From Triglochin maritima (Eukaryota > Streptophyta > Magnoliopsida > Alismatales > Juncaginaceae): a DNA stretch of 64,000 nt. Position 1 is the stretch's first letter. Every line of letters begins with the position of its first letter. Under the pieces are notes generated by a model. The model did no database searches, had not been told where the DNA came from, and saw only the letters and a list, made by a program, of their open reading frames with translations. The position numbers and the translations under genes were made by a program. Shown here piece by piece: positions 44,535-56,085 of the stretch. The stretch covers positions 38,421,621-38,485,620 of the forward strand of contig OY821784.1 in assembly GCA_963682175.1 (NCBI GenBank), read 5' to 3'.

Positions 44535-46162
44535 TCCCGCCAAAAAATTTTTTTTTTTTTTTATTTTCGGTTTTTTTTTTGTTTTTTTTTTCTGTTTTTA
44601 TTTTTTATTATAATTATTTGTAATCTTTTTTTAAATCTTTTTTTTTCAAAATAAGTTTTCTAATTTATATTATTTTTCTAAATTTTTTAAAATTATTTTT
44701 AATTTTTCCAATAATCTACCTCCAAATCACGTCGATAACCCGGCGTATTGAAATGTTAGGGTATTTTATACAATATAAAAACAAAATTTCTTAGTCAGAA
44801 TAATAAATTATTTACAACTGAATATTAAACAAACCATAAAACTAATTAAAACAAAAAATTGGTAACGTTGTCAAAAATTCGTAGGGTGTACACACATTAC
44901 AAACATTTTGGAGGTCGATACAGCAAAAAATTAAAAACACAATTAAAAAATTTAAAAAATTAATAACAATTACAAAACATATTTTGAAAGCAAATATGAT
45001 AAAAAACATAGTTAAAACGATTTTAAAAAAATCAAAACATCAAAACACTACGACTAAAATCCGGGACTTTTTTATTTTCTTTTATTGTTTTTGTTTTTTT
45101 CGGTTTTCTGTTTGTTTTTATGTTTTGTTTTTTTACAAATCATTTTAACTATGTTTTATATATATATATATTTGAAAATAAGTTTTGTAATTGTTATTAA
45201 TTTTTAAAAAATTTTAATTGTGTTTTTAATTTTTTGCTGTATCGACCTCCAAAATGTTTGTAATGTGTGTACACCCTACGAATTTTTGACAACGTTACCA
45301 ATTTTTTGTTTTAATTAGTTTTATGGTTTGTTTAATATTCAGTTGTAAATAATTTATTATTTTAACTAAGAATTTTTTGTTTTTATATTGTATAAAATAC
45401 CCTAACAATTCAATACACACCGAGTTATCGACGTGATTTGTAGGTCGTTTCTTGAAAAAATTAAAAACAAAATTAAAATTTTTTAATAAATAATATAAAT
45501 TAGAAAACATATTTTGAAAAAAAAAAGATTTCAAAAAAGATTACAAATAATTAAAAAAAAAACAGAAGAAAAAAAACTAAAACAGAAAACCGAAAAAAAC
45601 AAAAACAATAAAAGAAAATAAAAAAAGTCCCGGATTTTAGTCGTAGTGTTTTGATGTTTTGATTTTTTTAAAATCGTTTTAACTATGTTTTTTATCATAT
45701 TTGCTTTCAAAATATGTTTTGTAATTGTTATTAATTTTTTAAATTTTTTAATTGTGTTTTTAATTTTTTGCTGTATCGACCTCCAAAATGTTTGTAATGT
45801 GTGTACACCCTACGAATTTTTGACAACGTTACCAATTTTTTGTTTTAATTAGTTTTATGGTTTGTTTAATTTTCAGTTGTAAATAATTTATTATTCTGAC
45901 TAAGAAATTTTGTTTTTATATTGTATAAAATACCCTAACATTTCAATACGTCGGGTTATCGACGTGATTTGGAGGTAGATTATTGGAAAAATTAAAAATA
46001 ATTTTGAAAAATTTAGAAAAATAATATAAATTAGAAAACTTATTTTGAAAAAAAAAGATTTAAAAAAAGATTACAAATAATTATAATAAAAAATAAAAAC
46101 AGAAAAAAAAAACAAAAAAAAAACCGAAAATCAAAAAAAAAAAAAAAATTTTTGGCGGGAAC

Positions 46163-46234
46163 ACGGATCGCGGGTGTGACCCGCGATCCGTGCCTCCACG
46201 GATCGCGGGTTACACCCGCGATCGGAGTACTTTT
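46163..46234. repeat. GC-palindrome array, right foldback arm (two units)
   Basis: Two CGGATCGCGGGT...ACCCGCGATC units, inverse of part of 44402-44534. The arms therefore differ by two units. Confidence 0.9.
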
Positions 46235-46461
46235 GGAAAAAAAAATTTTTTTTTCCTAAATTTCGAAATTTTTTTATTTTTATTATTATATAAAAAAATT
46301 ACGGAATCCTCGTGTCTTTTTCGCTTAGCACTCAACACATCACAGCTTTGGTCAAAGATATATCTAACCACCTAAAGAACTTTTTTTTGGGTCAAAACCT
46401 TTGACTTCATCAAAACATGTTCATATTTGTCGCATCTTCCTGGAAAGCCACATCTCCTTCT

Positions 46462-46469
46462 CTATATAA
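46462..46469 (+). promoter_or_regulatory. TATA box of the uclacyanin-like gene
   Basis: TATATAAA, about 130 bp upstream of the ATG at 46595 and 150 bp downstream of the foldback element. Confidence 0.6.
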
Positions 46470-46594
46470 ACAACACCAACGTTATAAGTTTCAAACACAA
46501 TCACAACAAACACTACTCAAACCCTAAACCTTCTAACTAATTAACCTCCTCCTGCGTATCAATCGCCCCTTCCAATTACACTTTATTTACCACA

Positions 46595-47317
46595 ATGAAT
46601 ATGTCTTCTTGCTTGAGAGTTCTTGTCATCGCCTCTGTCGTTACCGCTCTCTTTGGTGCTTCCAACGCAGCTGATATTGTCGTCGGATCACCCAATGGTA
46701 GCTGGGATTTGTCGACCAATTACAAGGCATGGGCCGCTAAGCAAACGTTTAGAGTTGGAGACAATTTAGGTATAATTTTTCATTATATTTGCATGTAACG
46801 AAATACCATATAATTAATCTTGGATTAGCTTAGATCATGAATCGAATCTTAGTATATGAGTTGCATGTTAAAATTGCGTTTATGTACCTTATTAATTAAC
46901 CTCCTTAAGTCAGTCTAATTCTAGAAAGACATGTCTAACGTAGAATTAACGTTACAATTAATTTGATGTGCAGTTTTCCGTTACGACTCGAGCCACGACG
47001 TGCTAGAGGTGACCAAATCGAACTACGACTCGTGTGGAACTTCGAACCCGATCAAGACCTCCACCGGTGGCAACACCGTCGTGCCGCTCTCGTCCGCCGG
47101 ACCGAAGTATTTCATCTGTGGAACTCCAGGCCACTGCGCCGGTGGAATGAAGCTCGAGGTCAACGTTGTCGCCGGAGGTCCCACCACTCCTCCCACAGGA
47201 GCTTCTTCTGGGCCCACCATGTCGCCGCCGTCAGAATCCGGCGCGGCTGACGGTCTGAGCAGGGGTATGGTTGCAGCTGGAGTTGGACTTGGGATGTTGG
47301 TTGCTTTGGCTATCTAA
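46595..47317 (+). CDS. Uclacyanin-like phytocyanin, GPI-anchored blue copper protein
   Basis: Small secreted type-1 copper protein predicted at the outer plasma membrane. Exons 46595-46769 and 46974-47317 (donor TTAG|GTATAA, acceptor GCAG) give 172 residues. Signal peptide (about 1-25) ends near GASNA. The cupredoxin domain includes GSPNGSWDL. Copper ligands by spacing are H66, C107, H112 and M117 (CGTPGHCAGGM); the disulfide is likely C79-C113. A Pro/Ser/Thr-rich stretch (PTTPPTGASSGPTMSPP) and a hydrophobic C-tail (GMVAAGVGLGMLVALAI) indicate a GPI anchor. Single intron in the phase-1 position shared by its neighbours. Met as axial ligand matches uclacyanin/plantacyanin rather than stellacyanin. 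The start has two nearby Met codons (46595 and 46601); I chose the first. Electron-transfer or cell-wall role is family knowledge. Confidence 0.92.
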
Positions 47318-49041
47318 GCATATTTAATTAGAGGGAGTCTTGACTCTTTCACATACATTATATTATTATAAAGAGAGATACGTATGTAGGAAGTGAGATG
47401 ATATATTTTTTCTTGTTTTTTGATGGTGATTTGGTTAGTTTTGTTAAATAATATTGTACTATTGGACCTTGTAGGGTTTGTGGAAATAAATTATGAAAAT
47501 ATATGATTTGGTGATTTATTTTTTACATGAAACTTGTGTTTGTTTGGGAAGTTTACGTGATGAGAGTGATTTTTTGAAAAGGAAACAAAAACAAAAACAA
47601 AAACAAGTTGGTGAGAAACTAATGCTAGACAAAGACAAACAAAAAATGATGGACTTCTCTTTTTATTTATTTTATTTTCTACTATATACTAACTAAATCT
47701 TAATATATATATGTCATATTGTTGAATTCAACGGCTGAAGTTGGGTATAACAACTGTTTGAGGTGGAGAAAATATATAGTTTTCCTTCGACATCTGGAAT
47801 AGAAGCATATATGCAAATAGCTTCCCATTTGCCAGCTCACATCTTTAAATGGTTCAATTGGTGTCATTAGTACCAAATGTCATCAGTTCAATTGGTGAGA
47901 ATTGACAATCTATTAAAATTATCTATAGAAAATGCAATATGTTGATGTCATGTTCAAAGGTCATAATCCTCCCATTTATTTCAATTGACAAATATCTATT
48001 TTAATATCCAGTGTTTGTGACTTTCAGCTCCGACCAATGATTGCTATCACACACATGTCAAACAAATCGTAAGATGCCGGACTTTTTTTGTATTCCAAGT
48101 AATACATTAAAAAAACGTAACCAAAATCAAATTGAACTATTTTAATAATAATTTTTCCATATAAAATATTAAGGATGTTGACAAAGGAACAAAATATTCA
48201 AAATATGAGGTCCTTAATTTATGGGTAGATATTAGAGTTAATTTACTTATGTAGTTCCAAAATTGTTCAAAATATTCCAAACACCCTTAATTAAAGGTAT
48301 TAATTCAAATTTAATTGCAAGAGATATATGCAGCTAAAGCATCCTAACAATGGAAAATGAAAATATGTACAATTGAAATAACTTCTTCATGACATTTACA
48401 AAGATTACCGACGAATTTCATTAAAAAAAGAAAAGCTAATTACCATTGCTTTCAAAGGCAATAGAAATGATATTGATTTGGTCAAGCAATGGGAACATTT
48501 TTTTTATTAATGATCCCCCATCAGGTTATATGTGTCTGTCACATACCATATTAAATCACAACTTGATCACTAAACAGAGATTGCAAAAACATAAAGTACT
48601 TAGCATGTAACTGTATATATTTTAAGGTAATTAATTTACGTGTATGCTTCATAAAATGATCAAAATATTTCACAAGAGACATTCGCGTCTGCTCAAAGGA
48701 GATATATTACAGGTCTAAATGGAACGGCTAAAGGACGAATCTACCCAAAAAGTCCTTGTAAGTTGTAACGTGTAAATAAATAAATAAGTGGGTAAAATTA
48801 AGTGTATCCTTGTAAGTTACAATATATGTACTCCCAACCATTAACCGACTTGGCCCCTCGTTTCTCTTTCAAATTCATTTACGACGATATCAGAGGCAAC
48901 GAAGACTTGGTTAATGGTTGGGAGTACATATACGATAATGTAACTTCTGAAAAATAATACTTGAGCAATTGAAAATGGGAGGACATTTAGAATGTTTCAA
49001 TCAAATTAAAGGATGTGTAGGCAATTAGCCAAAAAAAATTG
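47318..49041. other. Intergenic between phytocyanin genes; short inverted repeat
   Basis: No gene. A 24-bp inverted repeat (TATATGTACTCCCAACCATT at 48823 and its inverse at 48909-48932) brackets about 60 bp, a possible tiny MITE. The section from about 48480 onward resembles 52780-53090 and the promoter of the 57116 gene. Confidence 0.5.
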
Positions 49042-49050
49042 TCTATAAAA
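49042..49050 (+). promoter_or_regulatory. TATA box of phytocyanin gene at 49154
   Basis: TCTATAAAA about 105 bp upstream of the start codon. Confidence 0.6.
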
Positions 49051-49153
49051 ATGTCTCTAATACTTGATCATGCATAGCACAACCACTACTCATAATTAAC
49101 TCAAACCCTAATTCTTCTTCTAATCCAACTCCTGCATACCACCCCTTCCAACC

Positions 49154-49620
49154 ATGTCTTTTTCTCTAAAAGCCCTTGTCCTTGTTTTGGCAATGGCGGT
49201 TCTCTTCGAGACTGCCATAGGTGCAACCATCATCGTCGGAGCTCCCAAGGGACAATGGGATTTAACAGTTGATTACGAGAAATGGGCCGCCACGCAAAAA
49301 GTCAAAGTTGGAGACAAACTAGGTAAAATTAACTTTCTATTGACACATTAATATTTTCACCACCTCAACGAAACCTAAGTGTATTTTTTGACGCTCTATT
49401 TACGATTTGTTGTGTAGTTTTTAAGTATGACTTGATCCACGAAGTTCTTATTCTGACCAAAGCAAGCTACGACAAATGTGACACATATAATCCAATCAAA
49501 AAATACACTGACGGCAACACAGTTGTGCCTCTCTGGATGCCGGGAACGAAGTACTTCACCTGTGGGACTCCCGGTCATTGCGCCGTCGGAATGAAGCTTG
49601 CCATCAACGTCACGGCCTAA
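49154..49620 (+). CDS. Plantacyanin/basic blue protein-like phytocyanin, secreted
   Basis: Exons 49154-49322 and 49418-49620 (donor CTAG|GTAAAA, acceptor TGTGTAG) give 123 residues. Signal peptide (about 1-24, ending near ETAIGA) followed by a single cupredoxin domain with APKGQWDL. Copper ligands by spacing are H64, C105, H110 and M115 (CGTPGHCAVGM); the disulfide is C77-C111. The protein stops right after the copper domain (INVTA), so unlike the 46595 gene it has no Pro-rich stalk or GPI signal. This is the compact plantacyanin layout. Intron position and phase are identical to those of its tandem neighbours. Plantacyanins have been linked to reproductive tissue and cell-wall redox (family knowledge). 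Confidence 0.92.
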
Positions 49621-49887
49621 TATGAGAAGCAACCGTGTGTAATTCAATTGGAAAACAATATTAGGTGTGTAATAAATAATAATGTGTGTGTGAAATGGAA
49701 CAAATGCCTATAGTTGTATCCATCATACTATGAATACCCTGTCTTTTGCTTGGATTGAAGTTTGCATAATTACTACAATTTCTTTCTTGTAAATCTTACA
49801 TGAGATATATGATATGCATAGGCATATGGGACCTTATTTGTGTATGTTGGTTATTATTGTTTATTGCATTATTAGTATTTACTAATG

Positions 49888-49935
49888 GTTGTAAATCAAA
49901 TTTCACCTCGAAAGTGGTGAAATCTGATTTACAAC
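49888..49935. terminator. Strong hairpin downstream of the 49154 gene
   Basis: GTTGTAAATCA...TTTCACC and its inverse form a roughly 20-bp stem with an 8-base loop and one mismatch. About 270 bp after the stop codon. Could be a tiny MITE or an RNA hairpin; a role in transcript ending is only a guess. Confidence 0.3.
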
Positions 49936-50350
49936 AACAAAAATCTATCAATTGCCCTAACTTTAATTGGTTGCGCGTTATTTATTTATGGTTGCATTTC
50001 ATATAGCAAGTAGCCAACATACTCACAAGACCTTCTCCAACTTGCATCACACGATCTTAATAGTTTTTTTTATGTTTTTGACAATTAGACATGGTCTAAC
50101 TTAAGAACAATGGCAAATGGTCATCGTTATTATAGTTAACAGACTATATAAGTACTAATCCATTTATCTGAAGTTTTAATATCAATACATTTTTTTGTCA
50201 AACAAAGCCCAACATGTAGAATATTCGTGATGGTATTCAGCCATTTTATTTCGAAAAGTGCATGTATCAAAGTTGGAACTGAACAGCCAAAACACCGTTT
50301 CTTCAAATATATATATGGTTTTGGATAGTGACAGAGAAGCAGAGAAAACC
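49936..50350. other. Intergenic, no gene recognised
   Basis: AT-rich. Contains phrases (AGACATGGTCTAACTTAAG, AACAAAGCCCAACATGTAGA) that recur around 56095-56225 upstream of the 57116 gene, another trace of segmental duplication. Confidence 0.45.
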
Positions 50351-52487
50351 TGTAACATTCCGAAACAGTGGAAAATTTAAAAAAAATTAAACAACCAAGA
50401 GATTATCTGATAAAACTCATCAACGGGAATGTTACTCGAATAAATCAACAGTCGGTGCACCAATAATACAACAGAGTTTGTCAAAAGACGTGATTACAAC
50501 AATACTACGAAAAGACAGGTAAAGTAATCATAGCGACCTCAAAGAGTCCGATGAGAATCCTGACCCCAAAATGTGTGTGCCCGCTGTCACCACCCGACAG
50601 AACCTACTGCGGTCCTGAAACATGAATCAAACAACGATGCCTGAGTTTCCCATTAGGAAACCCCGTATGCCAAGCTCACCTATATGCATGCAATAGTACG
50701 GTAAATGAACCTATCATACTAGTAGCATGTCATGTCATATCTGCAATGCATCAAGTCCCTCAACAGGGTAAACGGGACCTCAGTCCAACAACAACGACCC
50801 TCAACAGGGTCCACAAGGACATCAGTCCAGCAACAACAACGGGTCTCCCTCGGAAACCTACCGTAGGCACATACGGTCTTACGGACAGTACGCGACGCGT
50901 CCCCCCACACGCGACTTCTCGAGCCAAAGGGATCAGTGAGCAGCGTCCGCACTTCTGCGCAAAGAACCACGTGGTCTACACCACCTTCGACGGAGCCGTA
51001 GCCCGGTCGGTCAACATCCCAGGATAGGTGCCCAATCGGGGATCATCGCTGGCACAACATCTGCGACATCGCCGGCACAACATCGGCGGTACAACATACG
51101 TCCGGCACAACATCGGACGACACAACCACAAGCCGGAACATCGTCAGCACCATCATCGCCGGCAAAAACCTCGGCGGCATCGCCGACACAACCTTGGCGG
51201 TACAACATACGTTCGGCACAACATCGGACGGGTCCAGACCGTAGTCTGCAGTGTCATCATGCTCCACGAGTCATGCGTCAACACGCATTGGGATCCGCGA
51301 TCCCTCAGGTCTGCTACTCACCAGAGAGTAAGACAACAACACGTCACACCACGTCCAATACGGAGGTAGCGCGACCCAAGTGTCCACACTCTTCCATACG
51401 GTGGTCCCTGGGCGGTACGAACACGTACCCGTCGTCACCTCCCGGCTCACGCTCTAAGCGCGGACACGGGTTTCCGTGGACATAGTTGACACGATCACAC
51501 GACCAGGAACTCGGTTTTGCACACAAACGGTCGACCGAAAAAGCCTAACCGGTCGACCGTCCCCAATAGGTTCGGTCGACCGAAAGTCTTCAACGGTCGA
51601 ACTATTCAGCACGTCACTTAAGTCCAAACGGTCGAACAACAGTCAAAAATCGGTCGACCGAACACGATGTCAAAATCCAGAGTTGGTCAAAATCAACAAG
51701 TCTATTCGGTCGACCGACTCAGGGGTCCCGGTCGACCGAAAACTACCAGGGTCATCCTAATAGTCTACGTCATATAACGGACGAACAATATACATAAATC
51801 GGTCGAACAACATGCATATTCATCAAGTACACTTAAGTTTCGGTTGAATCCACACCAAGTGACGGTCGACCCAAAACCAAAAGGAAGCCCCAACTCACCA
51901 GCACACAAGCAATCGGTCGACCGCCACATTGACATCGTTCGACCGACGTTGGTTAAAGTTGGGCAAAACACTAAACCGGTCGACCGCCCAAAGGCACCGG
52001 TCAACCGTTGGTCGACAGCAACGGATGTTACGCCGTTTCTCGTCGCCGGCGAGATCTCCGACCTCCCGCGACCGACCCAAAGATCCAACCAACGTGGGGG
52101 GAACAACAAAACCAAACTAGAAGCCAACATACCTCAAAGAGACGACGGAGCGCGCCGAAGATCTGCTCAACGTCGACACCCGACAGCACCCTCCGATCTC
52201 GCGCCTCCGCTGCTCCCAGCTCGACACCACACTCCGGAGCAACCTCCACGACCTCTGGATCACCAGGAAATGGAAGAAGAAGTGAGAGAGGGAGATGGCT
52301 AGGACCAAAGGAGAAGAAGAGAGGAGAGAAATGTTTTTGGCTTTAAAAACCAAACCTAACGGTTATTTCTCCACGTCTACAGTATCCGGCCCCTACACTA
52401 CACCCCATCACATCATCTCCTCCAACTTCCCATGCAAAGCAACCTCCTAACCGTGGTTTAGTCCTAAGTAAGGTTAGGGACTTAACA
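50351..52487 (+). mobile_element. Solo LTR, family A copy 2
   Basis: 2137 bp from TGTAACATTCC to GGACTTAACA, TSD AAACC (50346-50350 and 52488-52492). Closely similar along its length to 18341-20430: same hairpin, same GGCACAACATC repeats (51050-51225), same GGTCGACCG cluster (51525-52010). No internal domains. Confidence 0.88.
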
Positions 52488-52779
52488 AAACCCCTAAATG
52501 CTTCTTCTACATTTGAATAGTTCTAAACTAGTAAGTATTTTGACTGCTCTATATCATAATTCTATTTTATTACATATAATCATAAAACCACTATTTTAGT
52601 ACCTCCAAAATTAAGAAATATCAATTAAAATGGAAAATATGGTACCAAAATGACGTTTAAAAAAATGTGCCATCAATTAATTTAACTCCATTCTCCACGC
52701 ACAAAAACTCAGATAAACATTGGGCTAAATAAAATCATCAATTATTTGAAACAAAACTTTTTCATGTATCCCTACTAAT

Positions 52780-53090
52780 GTTGTCAACTTAATTAGTTTA
52801 TGTATTTACTTCCAAAACGCTAAGACGTGTTAGTGTTATGGACTTGGTTAAGGGCTGAATATTATTTTTGGAATGATCTCCCCGATCATACCTGTATATG
52901 AGTCTGCCGTATATCATATTAAATCACAATTTGGTCAATAAGACAACATAGTGCTTGAGTTATAATCTCAAAAAAAAAAAAAAAGTGCTTGAGCTATTGC
53001 ATCTACTGAGAGTCTAATTATTATGTTTCGATCAAATCTAAGGACGTATAACTAATTAACCTTAAATAGTGTCCATATAGACATCAATCT
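52780..53090 (+). pseudogene. Relic phytocyanin promoter without a gene
   Basis: Shares an ordered series of phrases with the promoters of the 49154 and 56.6-57.1 kb genes: TTACTTCCAAAA, CATATTAAATCACAA, GTGCTTGAGC, ATCAAATCTAAGGA and ACTAATTAACC. No phytocyanin exon follows. Interpreted as the 5' flank of a lost cluster member; based on word matches by eye. Confidence 0.45.
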
Positions 53091-53999
53091 TTGAATTGGG
53101 TGCGTGTTAACCCGACACGCTCTAGGCCTCACCTTGGCTAAACAAGTCTAATGTTTTATTTTAAAATACCGAACGGGCGGCTAAACACTCGTTCTAGAAC
53201 CATAAATGTGATATCCCATTTTTATAATAGGAGAAGGGTATGGTTATCAACTACTCCAATATATTTATGTTTATGACAAATATACACATTGGACTTTTGT
53301 TGAGCCCAATGTGTGGTAAATGTTTATGACAAATAATTAAGAGAAGACTGTTTCCAAATAGTTATGTTGAAATGGTCTGGTGATGATTGTGTAAACCAAT
53401 CGAATTGAGACTCCCCTTATTTGATCTCGACTCTGAGGTTTATGTCCTGCTTGTTTGTTTTCGAGTTAGAATTGAAAGGCCTACGCGCAATTTGATATCA
53501 TCAAACCTTATGCATTGCTGACACAAATATTTTAAGTATATATATTTTATAGTTTTTATTGTTAAATAAATACATATGTATAACTACATATGTTCCAATC
53601 GTGTCATGCATCGAGCCAAGTTTTTTGTTCCAAGCTCGAGCTATTTATTTTAATAATGAGTCTAAGAAGATTCACATACTCAAATCGTTTACTTATTGAG
53701 CTTTTTTTATTTTTCGAGTTCAACACAAACTTGATCGTCAATCTAAGCATGACAAAAAGTTACGTGATCTGACCCAAATATGAATTCGATCAGATCTTTG
53801 GTCAGAGAAAAATTGTTCATTGCGGTTCAGTCTAATCCGAGCTAAATCGGAACCAAAATCCAAACGAGCCCGAACCAACATATGTATATTTATAAATTTT
53901 CTTGTATCCAACTTTTTTTTGGTTGTAATAGACTTTTATAGTGAGATTTAATTCTCAATGTTATTTATGAAAACAAAATTCCACCAGCATACTCACAAC
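53091..53999. other. Intergenic, degenerate repeats
   Basis: AT-rich with CTCGAG/CGAGTT words similar to 31255-31500. No gene recognised. Confidence 0.4.
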
Positions 54000-55492
54000 C
54001 AATGTTCACGGACAGCCTAGGCGACCGAGGGCGTCCGATCGCCTAGGCGGTTGTGCGACCGTCCAAGTCTGGGCGGTCTTTTTTTTAATTCAATTAAATT
54101 TTATAAAATAGATAAAAAAATCATGAAAAATCGGGAAAAATAGGAAAAAATGCACAAATATTATCTAAAAATATCATACATGTTTAGGCTTCGAAAAGAC
54201 ACATAGTTCCTCGACCAAAGTCTCACTAGGTACTCCCTCTACCCACCTAAACACTTAGGTATACAATTTATTGCTTAGTAGTACAATTACAAAGGTAACT
54301 CAGAGTTCATACAATAGCAGATAAGAGAGAAATTAGAATTACAAGCTAACTAACAAATTCCAACTGGGAACCATATCATATCCTCCACCACCATCAGAGT
54401 CGTCAGAGTGGTTCTCGTTCAGATTGTCAACATAGACATCATCTTCTTCAATTTCTTCATTGTCGGATTGGACATATTGCTCGTCGATGTTCATCGGTGA
54501 TTGAGAACTCGATGCACCTGGATCTCTAGAACTAATGTGAATGATGACATCATCCATGCCACCACCTAATAATGGCGCGTCAGATGCAGTGGAACACCGC
54601 GCGTCAGATGCAGTGGACATGAATCGAGCAAAGCGTCTCCGTGAAGAAGAATGTCCTAAAGCTGCTTCATCGGCATCGGCCCATGTAAGCTCCTCTCCAG
54701 CGAAGACCGGATCCGGTTTCCAGATCAAATTCTATATTTTCTCGGTCTACATAATCATCAAGACATACATTTTCGTTTTGTAATGTCCTACTGTTTCTAA
54801 TCATGTATGCAGTTATGTCTTGTTTAATAGAGTCAGGAACTTTATCACAAGGTCTAGCATTACTACCGGGTGTGTGCAAGATGTTGTTTGTGACGGGCTA
54901 TACCACCTCTAGTTTCCTTACCACATAACTCATAGACAATGTTGTTTTTATCATTAGCACTAATGTAATGGGCAGTATTCCAACCAGGGTCATTTGTACG
55001 GGTAGGTATTAGGTCATCGTAACTCTCGTGATGCATAGGGAGACTAGTGCTGGGTACGTAAGTCATATCTTAAAACTATACTAATATAAAAAATAGACTA
55101 ATATGAAAATAAAATACTAATTAATTTAATTCTAAAGAGAAGTTAGAAAGAGTGCACTTAATTTTAGCGGTTGAAGAATGAAGAACCGGATCGGAGACTT
55201 CACTTTCCAACTTCAAAACTAAGCACCAGACCGGAGACTTAATCGGGAAAACTTGATGATTAGGAAACTTGATGATGAGAATAGAATTATGAAGAAGAAG
55301 AGAATGAGAGATGTGTGAAAAATGAAGATGTTTGGAGGGATTTATATAGGATTTGGGGGTAGTGGCAAACTTGTAAATTTTGAAAAAAAAAACAAAAAAA
55401 ACAAAAAAAGGAGGCACTCCAACGGCTCTCACCTAGGCGAGGCGATCGCCCAGGCGACCACCGCGACGGGCGGTCGCCTACGGAAACATTGC
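54000..55492 (-). mobile_element. Internally deleted hAT transposon
   Basis: 1493 bp flanked by a perfect 8-bp duplication CTCACAAC (53992-53999 and 55493-55500). Inverted ends CAATGTTCaCGGACAGCC and CAATGTTTCCGTAGGCGACC, both continuing into GGCGACCG-rich sequence. Carries only the two ends of a transposase gene. Confidence 0.9.
54339..55066 (-). pseudogene. hAT transposase remnant (BED finger and C-terminal tail only)
   Basis: Starts MTYVPSTSLPMHHESYDD near 55066. The BED-type zinc finger DPGWNTAHY...YELCGKETRGGIARHKQHL follows. A frame change occurs near 54870 before CDKVPDSIKQDITAYM. About 54735 the sequence jumps to the acidic C-terminal tail (WKPDPVFAGEELTWADADE ... EEIEEDDVYVDN). The whole DDE/RNase H-like core and dimerisation domain are missing, so it cannot transpose itself. 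Confidence 0.8.
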
Positions 55493-55582
55493 TCACAACA
55501 CCATCTCCAAGGCAACCCATTACACAATCTTACTTTTTTTATGTTTACATAAAAAACTATACCCAAACAGTGATCTTCCAAC

Positions 55583-56085
55583 TTAGAGCATCGTTAACAT
55601 GGCTTGAGTATTTCTCGGGTCCCCAATTTTCTCTCTCAGTCACGTCAGCTTCTCTCTCTGTCACATCATATCAGTCCACACACCTCAAATCTCCATTAAC
55701 CACGCCTAGAAACAACTCAGGCGTACTATGAAAATATGTTTTTTATTTGTTTAAAAAAATAAACAAATAAAAAACATATTTTCAGAAGAAGAAAAAATTG
55801 AAAAATGATTTAAAACATTTTTTAAATTTTTTTGTGTTTTAAAAAAATGAACCAATGGCCAAGTGCCCCCGCGCCCGAGCGGAAAATCGGGCAGTTTCCC
55901 GCCCATTTAAGCGCCCGGGTGGGTGACGTGCGGAAGAGTTGGCATTAGATTTGGACAGGAGATCGGACGTGGCGGGGCACCCTTCATCTTTGCCCGACCA
56001 TTAACAATGGTCTTGGATTTGGGGGGAGATCGGACGTGACGGGGCGCCCTTCATCTTCGCCCGACCGTTAACAATGGTCTTATAA
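55583..56085 (-). mobile_element. Non-autonomous DNA element, family X copy 5 (inverted)
   Basis: Begins TTAGAGCATCGTTAACATGG. Has the CACGTCAGCTTCTCTCTCTG/TCACATCA module, an AT-rich foldback middle and GC-rich CGCCCGAGCG...CGCCCGGGTG. The last 125 bp is a direct duplication (about 55960-56019 and 56024-56083, both ending GTTAACAATGGTCTT). Inverted ends are roughly AGACCATTGTTAAC. Confidence 0.55.

Larger units (their letters stand above)
44323..46304. mobile_element. Foldback transposon with very long inverted repeats
   Basis: 1982 bp flanked by the perfect 8-bp duplication AATCCTCG (44315-44322 and 46305-46312). Ends are CCGTAATTTTTTTATAT and its inverse. The two arms (about 44323-45105 and 45590-46304) are near-perfect reverse complements. 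The interior (about 45130-45590) is a third, more diverged arm copy in right-arm orientation. No coding potential. It sits in the promoter of the phytocyanin gene at 46595. An 8-bp TSD with long TIRs fits a MULE foldback or hAT relative; superfamily unresolved. Confidence 0.9.

Noticed and set aside
49396..49647. Minus-strand frame opposite exon 2 of the 49154 phytocyanin
   Set aside because: Antisense shadow of a clear copper-domain exon.
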